Source of the DNA: Thermus igniterrae ATCC 700962
GTDB taxonomy: Bacteria; Deinococcota; Deinococci; Deinococcales; Thermaceae
Assembly (NCBI RefSeq): GCF_000376265.1
Contig: NZ_AQWU01000070.1
Location: 22,400 to 86,399, forward strand
DNA length: 64,000 nt
Reading direction: 5' to 3'
Under the pieces are notes generated by a model. That model was not told where the DNA came from, searched no databases, and saw only the letters and a list, made by a program, of their open reading frames with translations. Position numbers and translations under genes: made by a program. This document shows, one piece after another, positions 44,753 to 52,711 of this stretch; within the stretch, counting starts at the first letter, position 1, and each line of letters opens with the position of its first letter.

Positions 44753-44781
44753 ATTATAGGCCCCCCTTGCCCTTTACGAAA
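44753..44781 (-). promoter_or_regulatory. rpsB promoter
   Basis: On the minus strand a perfect TATAAT (44753-44758) and TTTCGT (44776-44781) are separated by 17 bp. Its -35 overlaps that of the divergent tRNA-Ala promoter by three bases. Confidence 0.7.
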
Positions 44782-44802
44782 GCCCCCCGCTTGGCCTATA
44801 CT
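44773..44802 (+). promoter_or_regulatory. tRNA-Ala promoter
   Basis: TTTACG (44773-44778) and TATACT (44797-44802) with an 18-bp spacer; transcription should begin about five bases before the tRNA. Confidence 0.65.
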
Positions 44803-44813
44803 TCCTTCGGTCT

Positions 44814-44888
44814 GGGGCGGTAGCTCAGAGGGAGAGCACCCGCCTTGCAAGCGGGAGGTCAGGGGTTCAAATCCCCTCCGCTCCACCA
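44814..44888 (+). tRNA. tRNA-Ala (anticodon TGC), CCA encoded
   Basis: A cloverleaf is readable: acceptor GGGGCGG pairs with CCGCTCC, the D arm contains TAGCTCAGAGGGAGAGCA, the anticodon arm is CCCGC-CTTGCAA-GCGGG with TGC, and the T arm is AGGGG-TTCAAAT-CCCCT. ACCA follows the acceptor stem, so CCA is encoded. Confidence 0.97.
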
Positions 44889-44897
44889 GGCAGCCCA

Positions 44898-44929
44898 AGC
44901 CCCACTCCCCCCTCGGGAGTGGGGCTTTT
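44898..44929 (+). terminator. Terminator of tRNA-Ala
   Basis: Arms AGCCCCACTCCC and GGGAGTGGGGCT (12 bp, perfect) with a 5-nt loop end in TTTT. Confidence 0.9.
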
Positions 44930-44948
44930 AGCCCGTGGGGGCGGCGGG

Positions 44949-44954
44949 TAGACT
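44949..44954 (+). promoter_or_regulatory. -10 box TAGACT for the Gfo/Idh gene
   Basis: TAGACT lies 6 nt before the GTG at 44961; the transcript is probably leaderless. The -35 (TTTTAG region) is weak. Confidence 0.4.
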
Positions 44955-44960
44955 GCGGGC

Positions 44961-46208
44961 GTGTCCGTGAGCCTCCTTTTTCTGGGAGCGGGCAACCGGG
45001 GCTTCGCCTATGCCCGCCTCGCCCACGCCCTGGGGGCGCGGATTGCTGGGGTGGCCGAGCCGAGGGGGGAGCGGCGGGAGGCCTTCCGGGAGGCCTTTGG
45101 GGTGGAGAGGGCCTTTGGGGACTGGCGGGAGGCCCTGGAGGCCCCCCCTCTTGGGGAGGCGGCGGTGGTGGCCCTGCCGGACCGGCTGCACGCGGAGGCG
45201 GCGGTGGCCCTCATGGAGCGGGGATACCACCTCCTCCTGGAGAAGCCCATCGCCCCCACCTGGCCGGAGGTGGCCCGGGTGGCGGAGGCCAAGGCCCGCA
45301 CGGGGCGCATGGTGGCCGTGGCCCACGTGCTGCGGTACACCCCCTACGCCCGGGCCCTGAAGGCCCTGTTGCGGGAGGGGGCCGTTGGGGAGGTGGTCTC
45401 GGTGCAGCACCTGGAGCCCGTGGGGCACTGGCACTTCGCCCACAGCTTCGTGCGGGGGAACTGGCGGAAGGAAGGGGAGTCCAGCCCCTTCCTTCTGGCC
45501 AAGAGCGTGCACGACCTGGACTGGCTGCTTTTCCTGCTGCCCAAGGGGGTGCGGCGGGTGGCCTCCTTCGGGGGGCTGTACCACTTCCGCCCCGAAAGGC
45601 GCCCCGAGGGTGCGGGGACGCGGTGCCTGGACTGCCCGGAGGGGGTGGAGCGGAGGTGCCCCTTCTCGGCGCGGCGGATCTACCTGGAGGCCTACGCGCG
45701 TGGGGAGCGGGGCTGGCCCCTGGACGTGGTGGCTTACCCGGTGACCTGGGAGGGGCTGGTGGAGGCTCTGAGGGAGGGCCCCTACGGGGAGTGCGTGTAC
45801 CTGGGGCGAAACGACGTGGCGGACCACCAGGTGGTGATGCTGGAGTACGAGGGTGGGGAGACGGCGAGCCTGCACGTGGAGGGGCTTTCGCGGATGCGGT
45901 TTCGGGAGACGCGGGTGTTTGGGACGGAGGGGGAGCTTTTTGGGGATGGGGAGCGCATCTGGGTGCACCACTTCGTGCGGGGGGAGCGGGTGGTGGAGGT
46001 GGGCCGGTTTGGCGAGGCCTCGGTGCGCGGGGGGCACGGGGGCGGGGACCTGGGGCTGGTGGAGGCCTTTTTGCGGGCGGTGGCCTTAGGGGAGGAGGGG
46101 TTGCTGGAGCCTTTTGCCGAGGCGGTGTACGCCCACCGGCTCACCTTCCTGGCGGAGGAGGCCAGGCGGGGGGGAAGGGTGGTGGAGGTGGAAAACCCCC
46201 GGCCCTGA
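44961..46208 (+). CDS. Gfo/Idh/MocA family oxidoreductase
   Basis: A 415-residue NAD(P)-dependent dehydrogenase-type protein starting with GTG. The Rossmann motif LLFLGAGNRGFAYARLAHAL and the LLLEKPIAPTW motif with the catalytic Lys identify the family. A Cys cluster (CLDCPEGVERRCPF, about residues 223-236) is present, as in a subgroup of these enzymes, and may bind zinc or structure a loop. The substrate, probably a sugar or inositol derivative, is unknown. It sits between two tRNA genes. Confidence 0.85.
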   Translation: MSVSLLFLGAGNRGFAYARLAHALGARIAGVAEPRGERREAFREAFGVERAFGDWREALEAPPLGEAAVVALPDRLHAEAAVALMERGYHLLLEKPIAPTWPEVARVAEAKARTGRMVAVAHVLRYTPYARALKALLREGAVGEVVSVQHLEPVGHWHFAHSFVRGNWRKEGESSPFLLAKSVHDLDWLLFLLPKGVRRVASFGGLYHFRPERRPEGAGTRCLDCPEGVERRCPFSARRIYLEAYARGERGWPLDVVAYPVTWEGLVEALREGPYGECVYLGRNDVADHQVVMLEYEGGETASLHVEGLSRMRFRETRVFGTEGELFGDGERIWVHHFVRGERVVEVGRFGEASVRGGHGGGDLGLVEAFLRAVALGEEGLLEPFAEAVYAHRLTFLAEEARRGGRVVEVENPRP

Positions 46209-46222
46209 GGCCGGGGGCGTTT
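46196..46222. terminator. Terminator hairpin between the Gfo/Idh gene and tRNA-Ser
   Basis: CCCCCGGCC and GGCCGGGGG with a four-base loop enclose the TGA stop of the Gfo/Idh gene and are followed by CGTTT. It lies between the convergent tRNA-Ser and so may serve both strands. Confidence 0.7.
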
Positions 46223-46315
46223 GGCGGAGAGGGCGGGATTCGAACCCGCGAGGCAGGTTTAAGCCCGCCTACACGATTTCCAGTCGTGTCCCTTCAGCCA
46301 CTCGGGCACCTCTCC
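46222..46315 (-). tRNA. tRNA-Ser (anticodon GGA), CCA encoded
   Basis: On the minus strand: acceptor GGAGAGG pairs with CCTCTCC, then G and CCA; the anticodon arm is CACGA-CTGGAAA-TCGTG with GGA; a long variable arm (AGGCGGGC...CCTGCCT) marks a type II tRNA; the T arm has GTTCGAATC. The CCA end is encoded. Confidence 0.97.
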
Positions 46316-46329
46316 AAGTGCCGACCTTG

Positions 46330-46358
46330 AGTCTAACAAGAGCCTTTTCCATCGTCAA
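46330..46358 (-). promoter_or_regulatory. tRNA-Ser promoter
   Basis: On the minus strand TTGACG (46353-46358) and TAGACT (46330-46335) are separated by 17 bp. Transcription should begin about eight bases before the tRNA. Confidence 0.8.
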
Positions 46359-46372
46359 GTAAGCTGGGAAAC

Positions 46373-48853
46373 GTGCGGGTGGTGGTGGCCCACGAGAACC
46401 TGGACTTTGACGCCCTGGGGTCCATGGTCCTGGCGGGGAGGCTTTTCCCGGGAAGCCTGCTGGCCTTGGTGGGGGGCCTCGAGGGCCCCTTGAAGGAGCT
46501 TGCCCCCCTCCTGGAGGACCGGCTGGACCTGGTGCCCGCCGCCGAGGTGCCCCTGGAGAAGGTCTCCGAGGTGGTCCTGGTGGACAACGCCCGCCCGGAG
46601 CGCATCGGCCCTTTCCGCGCCCTGGTGGGCCGGGTGCCCTTTTTGGTCTTTGACCACCACCCCAAGGCCCCGGGGGACGTGCCCGCGGTGGGGGGCAGGG
46701 TGGCGGCGGTGGGGGCCACGGTGAGCCTCCTCCTGCCCCTGGTGCGGGAGCGGGGGCTTTCCCTCACCCCCCTGGAGGCCACCCTGGCCTATGCGGGTAT
46801 CTGGGAGGACACCGGAGGGTTCAGCTTCCCCTCCACCACCCCCCAGGACCTCGAGGCCGCCCACCACCTGGCCCTCATGGGGGCGGAGATTCCCCGGGTG
46901 CGGGAGTGGGTGCGCCCCCACCTGGGGGAGGAGGCCCGGGCGGTGCTCAGGGCCCTGTTCAAAACGGCCCGGGTGGTGGAAAGGGAAGGCTTCCGCCTCC
47001 TCCTGGCCCAGGCCCGGGAGGAGGGGTATGTGCCCGCCCTGGCCCCCCTGGCCCACACCCTCCTGGACCTGCACGAGGCCGAGGGCGTGCTCCTGGTGCT
47101 CAAACTGGGCAAGGAGGTCCTCCTCATCGCCCGGAGCAAGGAGCGCCTGGACGTGGGCCGCTGGCTCGCCCAGGTGGGGGGCGGGGGACACCCCCGGGCC
47201 GCCTTCGCCCGGGTTCGGGGGGTGCGCCACGCGGTGGCCCGCCTGCTGGAAAGCCTTCCCCAGTACCTGGACCCCGAGCCCACCCTCAAGGAGGCCATGA
47301 CCGCCCCCGTGGAGACCCTCTCCCCCACCACGGTGCGGGAGGCCCTCAGGGTGCTGGAGGAGCGGGGCTACGGGGCCATGCCGGTGGGGGTGCCCCTGGA
47401 GGGGGGTGAGGTGCGGGTCCTGGGGTTGGCCCGCAGGCGGGACCTCAGGAAGGCGGAGCGGCTTGGGCTTTCGGACCACCCGGTGGAGGGCTTTTTGGCC
47501 CGGGCGGTGGTCCTTCCCCCGGAGACCCCCCTTTCCCAGGTGGAGCCCTACCTCAAGGAGGGCGGGGGCCGGGTGCTGGTGGGGGAGCGGGTGGGGGAGG
47601 GGGTCCGGCTTCTTGGCATCTTCACCCGCACCGACCTCTACCGCAAGAAGCCCCTGGGGGAGAAGCCCCTGGGGCAGAGGATCCTCGAGGCCCTGCCCGA
47701 GGGGGCCAGGCGGGTCCTCTTGGCCTTGAAGGAGGCCTTCCCCCAGGGGGTCTACCTGGTGGGGGGGGCGGTGCGGGATGCCCTTTTGGCCCGCTCTGGC
47801 CCGGATTTGGACCTGGTGCTGGAGCCCGGGGTGCGGGTGGGGGAGGTGGCCCGCTTCCTGGTGGAGCGCTTTGGGGGAAGCTATGGCCTGCACTACGCCT
47901 TCGGCACGGGAAGGGTGCGCCTGGCCTTCGGCCTCACCGTGGACCTGGCGGAGAGCCGGGAGGAGGTCTACCCCTACCCCGGGGCCCTGCCCCAGGTGCG
48001 CCCTGCCCCCATCGCCAAGGACCTGGAGCGCCGGGACTACACCGTGAACGCCATGGCGCTTTCCCTGGCCACCCTGGAGCTTCTGGACCCTTACGGGGGG
48101 CTTAGGGACCTCGAGGCCCGCCTCCTCCGCCCCCTCCATCCCCTCTCCTTCGTGGAAGACCCCAGCCGCATCGTGCGGGGGGCGCGCCTGGCCGCCCGGC
48201 TCGGCTTCCGCTTCGCCGAGGAGGCCCTCAAGGCCCTCCCGCCGGCCCTATTGCCCGAGGTCCTGGCCACCGCCAGCAAAAGCCGCCTCCGGGACGAGCT
48301 CCTCCTCACCCTGGAGGAGGAGACCTTCCACCAGGCCCTGGCCCTGCTGGAGGCACTCGGGGCCCTGGGGCCCCTCTACGGCCTTAGGCTTCCTCCCCTC
48401 GAGCCCTTCCGCCGCCTGGCGGTTCCCCGGGATGAGGCCCATCCCGAGCGCTTCTTGGGCGAGGCCCGGCTCCTGCTCCTCCTCTACTTCCAGGAAGATC
48501 CCCTGGAGCGGGCCGTGGCCCTGGGGACCCCCAAGCGGTTGCAGGAGGCCTTGGCCCTCCTCCTCAAGGCGGCCAGGGGGGCCGAGGTGGAACGGGAAGC
48601 CCTGGCCAAGGAGCCCCTGCGGAGCGCCTTCCTGGCCCTTTTCCCGGAGCGGGAGGGCTGGCTTGCCGAGAAGCCGCGCCAGCTCATGGGCCGCGACCTG
48701 CTGCAGATGGGCCTGAAGCCGGGGCCCAGGGTGGGGGAAATCCTGCGCCGGGTGGCCGAGGCCCGGGCCCGGGGCGAGGTGCGGACCTTTGAGGAGGAAC
48801 TGGCCTTAGCCCGTAGACTGGTGGGCGATGGGACTCTTTCCCCTCCTCAATGA
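46373..48853 (+). CDS. CCA/poly(A)-type tRNA nucleotidyltransferase with DHH and CBS domains
   Basis: An 826-residue protein starting with GTG. Residues 1-310 form a DHH/DHHA1 phosphoesterase (DFDALGSM, VDNARPERIGPF, FDHHPKAPGD, QVGGGGHPRAA). Two CBS domains (about 310-430) follow. The C-terminal 400 residues form a class II nucleotidyltransferase: VYLVGGAVRDALLARSG, then PDLDLVLEPGV and the RRDYTVNAMAL motif with its RNA-binding domain. Such fusions in Thermus and Aquifex-like bacteria add A or CCA to tRNA. Overlaps the next gene by 26 bp. Confidence 0.9.
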   Translation: MRVVVAHENLDFDALGSMVLAGRLFPGSLLALVGGLEGPLKELAPLLEDRLDLVPAAEVPLEKVSEVVLVDNARPERIGPFRALVGRVPFLVFDHHPKAPGDVPAVGGRVAAVGATVSLLLPLVRERGLSLTPLEATLAYAGIWEDTGGFSFPSTTPQDLEAAHHLALMGAEIPRVREWVRPHLGEEARAVLRALFKTARVVEREGFRLLLAQAREEGYVPALAPLAHTLLDLHEAEGVLLVLKLGKEVLLIARSKERLDVGRWLAQVGGGGHPRAAFARVRGVRHAVARLLESLPQYLDPEPTLKEAMTAPVETLSPTTVREALRVLEERGYGAMPVGVPLEGGEVRVLGLARRRDLRKAERLGLSDHPVEGFLARAVVLPPETPLSQVEPYLKEGGGRVLVGERVGEGVRLLGIFTRTDLYRKKPLGEKPLGQRILEALPEGARRVLLALKEAFPQGVYLVGGAVRDALLARSGPDLDLVLEPGVRVGEVARFLVERFGGSYGLHYAFGTGRVRLAFGLTVDLAESREEVYPYPGALPQVRPAPIAKDLERRDYTVNAMALSLATLELLDPYGGLRDLEARLLRPLHPLSFVEDPSRIVRGARLAARLGFRFAEEALKALPPALLPEVLATASKSRLRDELLLTLEEETFHQALALLEALGALGPLYGLRLPPLEPFRRLAVPRDEAHPERFLGEARLLLLLYFQEDPLERAVALGTPKRLQEALALLLKAARGAEVEREALAKEPLRSAFLALFPEREGWLAEKPRQLMGRDLLQMGLKPGPRVGEILRRVAEARARGEVRTFEEELALARRLVGDGTLSPPQ
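48814..48819 (+). promoter_or_regulatory. -10 box TAGACT within the CCA gene end
   Basis: TAGACT lies 8 nt before the ATG at 48828, inside the last codons of the nucleotidyltransferase gene. It may add a leaderless start to the M50 pair. Confidence 0.35.
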
Positions 48854-49433
48854 CCCCCCGGTCTTCCTGGTGGCCTTCGCCCTGGCCACGCTAGGCCTGG
48901 TCCTCCACAACCTCTTCCAGGCCTGGCTGGCGGACCGCTACGGGGACACGGCCCCTCGCCGCTATGGCTTCCTCTCCCTGGACCTGCGGGCCCACCTGGA
49001 GCCCTTGGGCCTGGTACTCCTCCTCCTTTTGGGCTTCGGCTGGCCCCGCTTTGTCCCCACCGCCCTCCCGGGGCGCAAGGGGGCCTGGGTGGCCCTCATG
49101 GGCCCTTTGGGCTTCTTCGCGGCCGCCTTCCTCTACGGCCTCCTGGCCCGCTTCCTCCCCTACCCCTTCGGGGAGGGCTTGCTCTTCGCCCAGGGGCTCA
49201 TGCTCCTCCACGCCGCCATCTACCTCTTCCCCGTACCCCCCCTGGACGGGGCCAAGGCCCTCTATGCCGTGGGGGGGTACGAGGCCCGCCGCTTCCTGGA
49301 CCAGCTTTCCGCCTACGGCCCCCTAGGCTTCCTCCTCATCTTCTTGGTCCTCTCCTACACCGGGGTCACGGGGGCGGTGGTGCGGGGGCTTTCCGGCCTC
49401 CTCAACGCCATCTACCGGGCCATCGGGCTATGA
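48828..49433 (+). CDS. M50-like membrane protein without zinc site
   Basis: A 201-residue membrane protein with about five helices, clearly paralogous to the next gene. Where the neighbour has LHEWGHAYAA, this protein has LHNLFQAWLA, so Glu and the second His of HExxH are lost. The late motif is kept in form: FPVPPLDGAKALY. It should be a catalytically inactive site-2 protease relative, perhaps a partner or regulator of the active one. The ATG overlaps the upstream stop by 26 bp and its end overlaps the next start by 4 bp. Confidence 0.82.
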   Translation: MGLFPLLNDPPVFLVAFALATLGLVLHNLFQAWLADRYGDTAPRRYGFLSLDLRAHLEPLGLVLLLLLGFGWPRFVPTALPGRKGAWVALMGPLGFFAAAFLYGLLARFLPYPFGEGLLFAQGLMLLHAAIYLFPVPPLDGAKALYAVGGYEARRFLDQLSAYGPLGFLLIFLVLSYTGVTGAVVRGLSGLLNAIYRAIGL

Positions 49434-50089
49434 TGGGGCTTTGGCAACAAGACCCCCTGGCCTTTTTCCTGGCCTTCTCCGTCCTCCTCCTTAGCCTCTC
49501 CCTGCACGAGTGGGGGCATGCCTACGCCGCCTTCCGCTTCGGGGACGGGACCGCCCAGCGCCAGGGCCGCCTTACCCTGAACCCCTTGCGCCACCTGGAC
49601 CCCTTGGGCACCCTCCTCCTCCTGCTGGTGGGTTTCGGCTGGGCCAAGCCGGTGCCGGTGAACCCGGGGGCCTTCCCCACCTACCGCCTGGGGCTCTTTG
49701 TGGTCTCCGTTGCCGGCATCCTCATCAACCTCTTCTTGGCGGTGCTCTTTGCCCTGCTGGTCCGGGGCCTCGTGGCCCTGGACCCCCTGGGGGTGCTCCT
49801 GGCCTTCCGGGGGGAGGAGCGGAGTCTGGTGGGGGTTCTGGCCCTGGCCCTCTACTTCGCCAGCTCCATCAACCTGGTCCTGGCCGTGTTCAACCTCCTG
49901 CCCATCCCCCCCCTGGACGGCTCCAAGATCCTGCAGAGCCTCCTGCCCCTTTCCTGGCAGCCCCTCCTGTGGCGGCTGGAGCAGTACGCCTGGCTTTCCT
50001 TCCTCCTCATCCTCACCGTGCTCCGGGGGCCCATCCAGGAGGTGCTGGCCCTGGCCCGCCGGGCTTTTTTCGGCCTCTTCCTGGGCTAG
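49430..50089 (+). CDS. Site-2 protease family (M50) metallopeptidase
   Basis: A 219-residue membrane protein with about six helices. The zinc site is intact: LSLHEWGHAYAAFRFGD near residue 23-40 and the second motif LLPIPPLDGSKILQS near 160. This is the short rhomboid-independent S2P type without PDZ. Its substrate is unknown. It overlaps the inactive paralogue by 4 bp, so the two are translated together. Confidence 0.88.
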   Translation: MMGLWQQDPLAFFLAFSVLLLSLSLHEWGHAYAAFRFGDGTAQRQGRLTLNPLRHLDPLGTLLLLLVGFGWAKPVPVNPGAFPTYRLGLFVVSVAGILINLFLAVLFALLVRGLVALDPLGVLLAFRGEERSLVGVLALALYFASSINLVLAVFNLLPIPPLDGSKILQSLLPLSWQPLLWRLEQYAWLSFLLILTVLRGPIQEVLALARRAFFGLFLG

Positions 50090-50096
50090 GCCCCCC

Positions 50097-50102
50097 TAGA
50101 CT
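50097..50102 (+). promoter_or_regulatory. -10 box TAGACT for the 72-residue gene
   Basis: TAGACT lies 6 nt before the GTG at 50109, in the 19-bp gap after the M50 gene. Leaderless start is likely. Confidence 0.4.
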
Positions 50103-50108
50103 GAGGAG

Positions 50109-50327
50109 GTGCGCACCCTAAGCCTGCTCCTCGTGGTTTTGGCCCTCCTCCTTCTCCTCCCGGCCCTCCTGCCCCTTTTGGGCTGGCTCAACTGGATGGT
50201 GGTGCCCCTGGCCCTTCTGGGGGCGGGGCTCGGCCTTTTGAGCGGGGAGGAGCGGGCGTGGAAGCTGGGGCTTTTGGTGGTGGGGGTTTCGGCCCTAAGG
50301 CTTCTCCTGGGAGGCGGACTCCTCTAG
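50109..50327 (+). CDS. Small membrane protein of unknown function
   Basis: A 72-residue hydrophobic protein from GTG 50109 with two or three predicted helices (LLLVVLALLLLLPALLPLLG and LALLGAGLGLL). A GAGGAGG-like sequence overlaps the start. It overlaps the end of the convergent nfo gene by 33 bp. No family is recognised; it may be stable only with a partner such as the M50 protein upstream. Confidence 0.6.
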   Translation: MRTLSLLLVVLALLLLLPALLPLLGWLNWMVVPLALLGAGLGLLSGEERAWKLGLLVVGVSALRLLLGGGLL

Positions 50328-51125
50328 CCAGCCCCGCAGGACCCGGAGGTTCCAGGCGTCCTCCTCCGGGCTCCTGGGGGTTTCCAGGATGAAGACCCGG
50401 TCCCGCAGGCGCCTGTCCAGAAGCACCCCCTTAAGCCCTTCCCCGATTTGGCCCTGGAGGAGGTGGGCGTGGTGGTCTATGCGGCTTCCCAGGCTCCCCA
50501 CGGAATCGTTGAGGTGGACCACCGGTACCCGCTCCAGGCCCACGGCGCGGTCCAGCTCCGAGAGCACCTCGGCGGGGCGTTCCCCCACCGGGTACCCGGC
50601 GGCGAAGGCGTGGCAGGTGTCCAGGCAGACCCCCATGGGGGTGTCCTGGATGAGCCAGGCCAGCTCCTCAAAGCGTTGGCCCACCTTCTCTCCGCCCCCG
50701 GCGGTGTTTTCCAGGAGCAGGGTGGGCCGCTCCCGCACCCCGGCGAGGCGCAGGGCCTTCAGGGCCCCCTCCTTGACCCGCTCGGGGCTTCCCGAGCCCG
50801 GGTGGACCACCACGTACTCCAGCCCCAGGAGGCGGGCCTTTTCCAAGTCGTCCGCCAGGCTCATCACGCTCTTTTCCCAGAGCTCCCCCTCGGCCCCCAG
50901 GTTCACCAGGTAGGAGGCGTGGATTACCCCGGGAAGCCCCCCAGCCAGCTCCCGCAGGGCGCGGAAGGCCTCTATCTCCCCGGGGGAGAGGGGGCGGGTC
51001 TTCCAGCTCCTGGGGCTTTTGGCGAAGATCTGGAAGGCGCTTAGGCCCAGGGCCTGGGCCTCCTCCACCGCCCCGGCCACCCCCTTTTTCCCGGCGATGG
51101 ACAGGTGGAACCCGTAGCGCACCAT
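50295..51125 (-). CDS. nfo: Endonuclease IV (AP endonuclease)
   Basis: A 276-residue TIM-barrel, trinuclear zinc enzyme that cleaves DNA 5' of abasic sites. Family motifs are clear: GFHLSIAGKKGVAGAVEEA at the N-terminus, VVVHPGS near residue 106, LENTAGGGEKVG, GVCLDTCHAFAAGYPV and HLNDSVGSLGSRIDHHAHL. The length matches the thermophile enzymes. It is followed 1 bp later by the RlpA-like gene only in coordinates; both lie on the same strand. Confidence 0.95.
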   Translation of the reverse strand: MVRYGFHLSIAGKKGVAGAVEEAQALGLSAFQIFAKSPRSWKTRPLSPGEIEAFRALRELAGGLPGVIHASYLVNLGAEGELWEKSVMSLADDLEKARLLGLEYVVVHPGSGSPERVKEGALKALRLAGVRERPTLLLENTAGGGEKVGQRFEELAWLIQDTPMGVCLDTCHAFAAGYPVGERPAEVLSELDRAVGLERVPVVHLNDSVGSLGSRIDHHAHLLQGQIGEGLKGVLLDRRLRDRVFILETPRSPEEDAWNLRVLRGWLEESASQEKP

Positions 51126-51623
51126 CTAGTCCTCCACCACCTCCACCCGCACCCGGGTGGCGGAAAGGGCCCCAATGGCCTTGGCGGCGGCGTAGGAGAG
51201 GTCTATGATGTACTTCCCCCCGAAGGGCCCTCGGTCGTTGATGCGCACCACCACGCTTTTCCCGTTTCGGAGGTTGGTCACCCGCACCCGGGTGCCGAAG
51301 GGGAGGGTGGGGTGGGCGGCGGTGAGGGCGTGCATGTCGTAGCGCTCCCCGCTGGCGGTGCGGCGGCCGTGGAAGCCCGGGCCGTACCAGACGGCCAGGC
51401 CCACCTGGAGGAAGCCCTTTGCTTGGGACGCTCCTTGGGCCGGGGCCAGCCGGAGCACCTGCCCCGGGCGGATGAGGTCCGAGGTGAGGCCGTTGAGCCG
51501 TTTCAGCTCCTCCACGCTGAGGCCATGGGCCCGGGCGATGCGGTAGAGGGTGTCCCCCTTCTGCACGGTGTGGGTCTGGGCCAGGGCCGAGCTGAGGAGG
51601 AAGGCCAGGAAGAGGGCCCGCAC
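51126..51623 (-). CDS. LysM and RlpA-like (double-psi barrel) exported protein
   Basis: A 165-residue protein starting with GTG. A signal peptide ([16 protein letters not shown]) precedes a LysM repeat ([18 protein letters not shown], about residues 18-60) and a RlpA/3D double-psi beta-barrel ([28 protein letters not shown]; about 75-165). It probably binds peptidoglycan and acts as a lytic transglycosylase or septal factor. It begins right after the M24 peptidase gene's stop and precedes nfo on the same strand. Confidence 0.88.
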   Translation of the reverse strand: MRALFLAFLLSSALAQTHTVQKGDTLYRIARAHGLSVEELKRLNGLTSDLIRPGQVLRLAPAQGASQAKGFLQVGLAVWYGPGFHGRRTASGERYDMHALTAAHPTLPFGTRVRVTNLRNGKSVVVRINDRGPFGGKYIIDLSYAAAKAIGALSATRVRVEVVED

Positions 51624-52661
51624 CTAGACCTCCTGCCAGCCCCGGGGGAAGCGGGAGAGGAGCTCTATGCCGCTGGGGGTGATGAGGACCAGCTCTTCAA
51701 TCCGCACCCCTCCCACCCCGGGCAGGTACACCCCGGGTTCCACCGTGACCACCATGCCGGGCTCCAGGGTGTCCTCGGAGTAGGGGGAAAGCCCCGGGCC
51801 CTCGTGCACCGCCAGCCCCACCCCGTGGCCCAGGGAGTGGACGAAGTAGCGGTCCAGGTCCCACCGCTTAAGCTCCTCCCGGGCCAGGGCGTCCACCGCC
51901 TTGGCGCTCACCCCGGGGCCCAGGGCCTCGAGGGCCCGCTCCAGGGCGGCCAGGGTGGCGTCAAAGGCCCGGCGCAGGGTGCTGTCCACCCGTCCCAGGG
52001 CGAAGGTGCGGGTCATGTCGGAAGCGTACCCCCCAAGCCGCGCCCCCAGGTCCAGGGTGACCAGCTCCCCAGCCTGGAGGGGCTTTTCCGAGGCCCCGGC
52101 ATGGGGCAGGGCCCCCCGGGGCCCCGAGGCCACGATGGGGGGGAAGGCCACCCCCTCGGCCCCCCGGCGGCGCAGGAAGAACTCCAGCTCCAGGGCTACC
52201 TCCCGCTCCGTCCGTCCGGGGCGGAGGAGGGTGAGGGCGTGCTCCAGGGCCTCCTCCGCCAGGGCCTGGGCCTGGCGGATGGTGGCCACCTCTTCCGGGG
52301 TCTTCTTGAGCCGGAGCCGCTCCACCACCCCCTGGGTGGGCACCCACTCCACGGGGGAGAGCTCCCGAAGGCGCTCCAAAGCGGCGTAGGGCAGGTGCTC
52401 GGCCTCAAACCCCACCCGTCCCCGGAGCTCCTTGAGGAGGGCTTCCTTCTCCTCCCGCCTCAGCACCTTGGCCGGAATGCGGCTTTCCTTTTCCGCCTCG
52501 GGGTAGCGGGGGTCGGTGAGGAGGAAGGCCCCTTCCAGGGTCAGGAGGACCTGGGCGTCCTCCGGGTGGGGGAAGCCGGAAAGGTAGCGGACGTTTTCCG
52601 GGCGCGTCACATAGAGGGCGTCCAGCCCCAGGGGTTCCAGGAGGGTCTTTGGGTCCAGCAC
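51624..52661 (-). CDS. pepQ: M24 family metallopeptidase (Xaa-Pro dipeptidase/aminopeptidase)
   Basis: A 345-residue protein from GTG at 52661. The pita-bread fold's five metal ligands are seen: [17 protein letters not shown] (Asp, Asp), [16 protein letters not shown] (His), [11 protein letters not shown] (Glu) and [10 protein letters not shown] (Glu). It removes or cleaves next to proline. GTG at 52661 lies 6 nt after a TATAGT, so the transcript is probably leaderless; the frame continues to 52715 but would begin in the promoter and overlap ileS by 4 bp. Confidence 0.85.
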   Translation of the reverse strand: MLDPKTLLEPLGLDALYVTRPENVRYLSGFPHPEDAQVLLTLEGAFLLTDPRYPEAEKESRIPAKVLRREEKEALLKELRGRVGFEAEHLPYAALERLRELSPVEWVPTQGVVERLRLKKTPEEVATIRQAQALAEEALEHALTLLRPGRTEREVALELEFFLRRRGAEGVAFPPIVASGPRGALPHAGASEKPLQAGELVTLDLGARLGGYASDMTRTFALGRVDSTLRRAFDATLAALERALEALGPGVSAKAVDALAREELKRWDLDRYFVHSLGHGVGLAVHEGPGLSPYSEDTLEPGMVVTVEPGVYLPGVGGVRIEELVLITPSGIELLSRFPRGWQEV

Positions 52662-52667
52662 GGGGCC

Positions 52668-52696
52668 ACTATACACGCCCTGAGGAGGCGCGTCCA
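52668..52696 (-). promoter_or_regulatory. Promoter of the M24 peptidase gene, leaderless
   Basis: On the minus strand TGGACG (52691-52696) and TATAGT (52668-52673) are 17 bp apart. The GTG at 52661 is 6 nt after the -10, at the expected transcription start. Confidence 0.6.
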
Positions 52697-52711
52697 CCCG
52701 GAGGGGCCGGG

